Below are positions 59,948-64,000 of a stretch of DNA of 64,000 nucleotides, one piece after another. The position numbers and the translations under genes are program-made. Location: assembly GCF_905147045.1 (NCBI RefSeq), contig NC_065918.1, positions 620,001 through 684,000 on the forward strand, read 5' to 3'. Every line of letters starts with the position of its first letter. Position 1 is the first letter of the stretch. The DNA comes from Nymphalis io. Its lineage: Eukaryota > Arthropoda > Insecta > Lepidoptera > Nymphalidae. A model generated the notes under the pieces. It was given only the letters and a program-made list of their open reading frames with translations. It had not been told where the DNA came from and did not search any database.

Positions 59948-60163
59948 AATGTCCTCCAGACCGATTTCGGCCACGCTGGCCAATCTCAAGAGAGATAAGC
60001 CAACTGTATAAATATAACTGTACAAGTGTGTGCGCAAACACACCAACTCTTATAATCCGATGGGACGGCAATCCGACACGACCGACAACTCAATAACTTT
60101 TTATTGGCCCGACCTGGGATTTGAACCCAGGCTTTCATGTAGCCACTAGACCAACGAGGCTAT
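59948..60163 (-). mobile_element. SINE family A copy, internally deleted
   Basis: 3' end GTCCTCCAGACCGATTTCGG, body ACGGCAATCCGACACGACCG, then a deletion to AACTCAATAACTTTTTATTG and the reversed tRNA-like head (ACCTGGGATTTGAACCCAGG, CACTAGACCAACGAGGC). The left flank is an (AAT)n tail. Confidence 0.9.
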
Positions 60164-62107
60164 ATTATAATTGTGTATAAATATTAATATATGAGTGACC
60201 AGAAACTTTAGAATTAATACACAATAATACCAGAAATCACTATTAGATCTCATAGTCGTAGAACACAAGCTCTTAATATTAAGACTACACTCTATCCTTT
60301 TATAAATAAAAAGATAAGTACATATAACATAATAATATATTATTTACAAGAAATCAAGCCAAGCTTTGGAATATTTTAACAACCCTTGATAAATGTAAGG
60401 TAATAGGTACATCGCACGGTATAGCGTCGCCTCGTAAAAGTAAATTAAATATTAATCCTACTTCTCCGAGATAGCGACTTGTTTCGTACTGTCCTTAGGG
60501 TTGTTGTTTTACTTTATTCAGAAAAATCGCTTTTAGATCATTTTTTTCGTTTCAATTTGAACTTTGAATGAAATAAAATTATATACTTACATATGATTAC
60601 ACTCTTACGGTATTAATATTTTGACCGTGGTTTAGGCAGTGATTATTTATTTATTAATCCTTTATTGCACACAATTTACAAACATATAAAAACAGGTAGT
60701 ACTATTGTACGTATTCCTTATCACTTTTTTTTTAGCCAGGATCTAATCGGGATAGAATTCAGGATTTAATGGGGCATAGTGTGCGAACAACTTATTTTTA
60801 ATTAGTTAAATAGTACCGTATCTTTTTCTTTCGAATGTCAAATCAAAAATAACAGGAATAGTGTTTGACAATTTTTTTGACAAAACATTCGCGAATCAAG
60901 GTTTATAAGTAATTAAGGTAATTAAATACCTAAGGCCGATAATCTTTATAATGCTGCGTAGACAAATATAACTGATTGAGTACCAAAACATATATATATA
61001 TATATTATGATTTTAGAGAGCACGGTCATGTTTATTACTATGTTTGTGAACTATATTAATGAACATATATTATTGATTTAAAAAATAATTCATTTGACTA
61101 GTTAATTATTTTGTTTGTTATTTACAAATAAACGTTTAATCACACGATGAAAAGTGACTACCACCTTGGCAAGGCTTGCGGCCCTTAAGGAATAAGTACG
61201 CCCCTTTTTTATAGGTCCACCCTATATTCTTTTTTTTTGTTATTGTTCTGTTTTCATAAAATTTTTGAAAGACATTATTTCGTCGATGTTGTTATAAGTT
61301 GTTGCGTCTGCCCAAGAATAATAACTGCAGTAACCTTAATTTTATTTTGTATTAATAATTACTTAAGCTTAATTTAGTTTCAATTAACATTTATTAAATA
61401 TAAAAAACAAAACATTGCAAACAATGTTGGATTTGCATATTTAATTTTTAATTAATTTATAATTCAATGTTTTAATAAGAAAACACTTTAAAATTAAACA
61501 ATAATAAAAATCCGTAACTTTTTACTTTCATAATACTTAAATGAAAAGGGCCCTTTAATTTGTTTATTGTAGTGCTGTTGTTCCACTAGACAATGAGCGC
61601 TATTTACTATGTTTTATAAATGGGATTTCAATACATGTTGATTTTATATTTTCAAAAAACTGTGTGTTCTCAATAATAGATGCCACTTAAAGATTTTTAA
61701 GTACTCTAATTAAATAATAACCTCATAGCCATATTTATTTGAATAGATTTACCACTCGCGGCTAAATATTGATAAATAACGATAAGTAAATATCTGTAAT
61801 ATTAGTCAGTTTTACTTCGCAGTTAATTATTACGTTGCCTCAAAGCCTGTAAGCACTTAAACAACACCCAAGTATTCGGTATCAGGAATCAAGACTTTGA
61901 CTAACGACCGTAATATGTTAACATACTCCTAAATGATCGTGTGGTTGTTAGGGGATAGGGTTTCATTGTAAGATCGCTCCAACGTGCTTGAGTTTATATT
62001 GAGCTTCATAGTTTCATCACAGTAGAAGTAATATATTACATAAATTCTATATGTTTCTTTCGATATTTTACAGCCAAACAATAATGACTAGTTTTTTCGT
62101 ATTTCGA

Positions 62108-62245
62108 TTTAAAGGATTAGTGTACCAGTGTAACTACAGGCTTTGTTGATATAATATCTTAGTACTCAGAGTTGGTGACGCATTGGCGATGTAAAGGATT
62201 TCTTACAGCGCTGATGTCTATAACGGTTGTGATCATTTCCAATTA
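62108..62245 (+). repeat. Family B fragment
   Basis: TGTACCAGTGTAACTACAGG, GTTGGTGACGCATTGGCGAT and CTTACAGCGCTGATGTCTAT match the family B middle and 3' part; it is diverged and lacks the poly-A end. Confidence 0.65.
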
Positions 62246-63117
62246 ATTGGTTGGTTTGATTATATTTTATGAGTTTGATTCATTTTGTTTACGGATACCG
62301 GACCCGCTACTAGTGAAAACCTTTGTTATAATTCACTTACTTTATAAATTGGGCCATCTTGTCTCTTACATTTATAATAACTGTGGTTATGAGCGAAAAA
62401 GTTTATAAAACCATACTATTTATTACACTAGAGACTGTTTCGTGGACAGAAGTCTTTAACAGTCTTTATGTTTTAATAAAACGAAATGTGAATTCATGCA
62501 ATTTTTCCTCTTTTCTTTATTAATCATTTTCTTGAAAGAACGATTAAACATTTTTAATTAAAAGTAAACTGTGTATTTAATTATTATTTTTGATGAGACA
62601 GTAATTTACATTGCGATCGTGTTAAAATATTTACTTACAATTTAAATAGTTGACGTCGAACAAACAAAGTTACAGTCGATAATTTCTTATTTGCTATTTA
62701 TTAGTGTTTATGTACGAGTTAAATGATACATATATAACACACATACATACAGTATAATATACATATTATGATGTCACTACATAAGTGCTAAATAAAGAAT
62801 CAAAGAACCCTTTAATACTAATATTTTTTTATAGTCGTCTGTCTCTGTATTTTGTCAATTACAGTTCTTCAGTCCCAGTTTCATTGGTTGTTTTTCGCGT
62901 CAAACATTTTAAATTAGTTTAGTTTTTGGAATGCACATAGGGCCATCCATCGGACTATGATTGGGAATGAATAGCGAGTATGCGTGTGTTTGTGCATACA
63001 CTGCGCCGCTTTTGTTCTATAGGAATTCAATCAGGCTGACATTCGCAGGTTTTTGATATTGTTTTTAAATTATCGCTTAATCTTCAGAATTATTTGCCTA
63101 CAATAAACTATATAAAA

Positions 63118-63305
63118 TAATCCTTATTTGCCAATGTGCCACCAACATTGGGAACTAAGATATTATGTGTGCCTGTAATTGCACTGGCCCACTCACCCTT
63201 CAAATCGGAATACAAGAATACTAAATATTGATGTGTCGTGCTAAAATGTCTGATGAGTGGGTGGTACCTACCTAGACGGGTTTGCACAAAACCCCACCAT
63301 CAAGT
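63118..63305 (-). mobile_element. Family B, 5' part
   Basis: GCCAATGTGCCACCAACATT, GTGCCTGTAATTGCACTGG, TGATGAGTGGGTGGTACCTA and GTTTGCACAAAACCCC match the family B 5' two thirds in reverse; the poly-A end is missing. Confidence 0.8.
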
Positions 63306-63825
63306 ATGACACCAGAAAATATTAATATACAATTTAAAAAAGTCTAAAAAGTAACTCGTAATTAATTTTGTTTAAAATCGTAATTCATAAGATTACGTTG
63401 ATTGCGCAAGTGAAATATTTGCTCTATTTATTTTATAGCTTCGTTATCGGTAAGCAAAAATGAAATATATCTCAACGTAGTAAATATGATATTCGAATGG
63501 AAACCAAAAAAAGAATTTTTCGTTCAAATTCAATTCTGGATAACCAACCGTATATGTTTTGATTAAATTTGAAAATATTTGGTAATGATAAAGCATGCAC
63601 ATTTTGATTATTTAAAAATTTATGCGTGCATTTGTTAAGCACAGAAAACGCCTCCTAAAAATACCAATATTCTTATAATGTATGTAATGTGTATATTGCC
63701 TATAAACATTCTTTAGCTGGACTAAATCTCCCTGGTTCCTGGTCCTTATGGTTGAGCGCTGATTGGTGGATATACATGTGACCGATTTGTATTCTACACA
63801 TTCCATAGATAAAAATAATATCAAT

Positions 63826-64000
63826 CAATCAACAGCCTTTCGTAATCTACTGCTGAACATAGGCCTCTCCCAAGGTGCGCCAAAGCTCCCGATCCTCCAG
63901 TCGATCCCCGCCACCTTCTTAAGGTCATCGGTACAATTGACTGGAGGGCACCCTACGCTGCGTTTGCCGATCCGCGGTCTCCACTCTAGGACTCGTCTGC
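63826..64000 (-). mobile_element. RTE-clade LINE 3' end, second copy (continues past edge)
   Basis: A (TCAA)n-type tail is followed by CTGCTGAACATAGGCCTCTC and CCAAGGTGCGCCAAAGCTCC, then the reverse of the GRPP..W.DDLKK coding end. It is the same family and orientation as the element at 40.6 kb, with a short deletion near 63898 where the CGCCTTCCGCATCCAG part is lost. Confidence 0.9.

Larger units (their letters stand above)
59445..64000. other. Upstream intron or flank of the ferlin gene
   Basis: Repeats only: SINE A at 59.95 kb, an (AT)n run near 60.99 kb, family B pieces at 62.1 and 63.1 kb and an RTE 3' end at 63.83 kb. No convincing first coding exon or promoter was found, so the gene probably continues past the right edge. 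Confidence 0.55.

Noticed and set aside
62290..62313. Possible third Helitron 3' end (ACCGGACCCGCTACTAG)
   Set aside because: It ends CTAG before T, but no stem was seen and the body does not match the 4.5-kb copy.
62336..62357. Possible first ferlin exon on the minus strand (ATG GCC CAA TTT ATA AA then GTAAGT)
   Set aside because: Only six codons, no C2 similarity, and it leaves phase 2 while exon 1 of the visible part needs phase 1.
1..64000. CRISPR arrays, operons, prophage or other bacterial systems
   Set aside because: Intron-containing gene, SINEs and LINEs show a eukaryotic nuclear genome; no spaced direct repeats were seen.

Overview
This is AT-rich eukaryotic DNA from an insect, most likely a moth or butterfly and possibly a nymphalid. 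The basis is the mix of repeats: tRNA-derived SINEs, RTE and CR1/Jockey-type LINEs, an R1-clade remnant, and Helitron ends of the kind common in Lepidoptera. The species call is inference. No bacterial features are present.

One host gene can be followed. It is an otoferlin-type ferlin on the minus strand, running from about 59.4 kb down to 3.7 kb and continuing past the left edge. Twelve coding exons (59-446 nt) could be placed by hand from splice sites, reading phase and family similarity. All eleven junctions are phase-compatible, and together they give 2232 nt (744 codons). In gene order they encode most of C2A (exons 1-2), a Pro/Ser-rich linker ending in a charged helix (exons 3-4), C2B (exons 5-6), FerI (exons 7-8), C2C (exons 9-11) and the segment after C2C (exon 12). 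The first coding exon(s), with the start codon, and everything after the C2C region (FerA/FerB, later C2 domains, membrane anchor) were not found here.

The remaining roughly 95% is intron and flank, heavily seeded with transposons. Left to right: a LINE with a 919-codon ORF (0.65-3.5 kb); a Helitron 3' end (4.5 kb); an R1-clade remnant hosting a 52-bp LINE stub (12.6-13.7 kb); two further LINE tail fragments (17.0 and 33.1 kb); an RTE element with an inverted 5' half and an 11-bp target duplication (40.6-43.7 kb); a P-element-like relic with inverted termini (50.7-51.3 kb); a LINE copy nested in a SINE (54.2-54.6 kb); and a second RTE 3' end cut by the right edge (63.8 kb). About twelve copies of SINE family A, seven of a poly-A family B, six of SINE family C and two of SINE family D lie between them.

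The most informative observations are the twin-primed RTE insertion, three nested insertions, short sequence modules shared between unrelated LINEs and between LINEs and SINEs, and a set of perfect short-loop inverted repeats. I found no convincing new multigene system. An unrecognised 71-codon ORF followed by a poly-A signal (25.6 kb) is the one possible unexplained gene piece.
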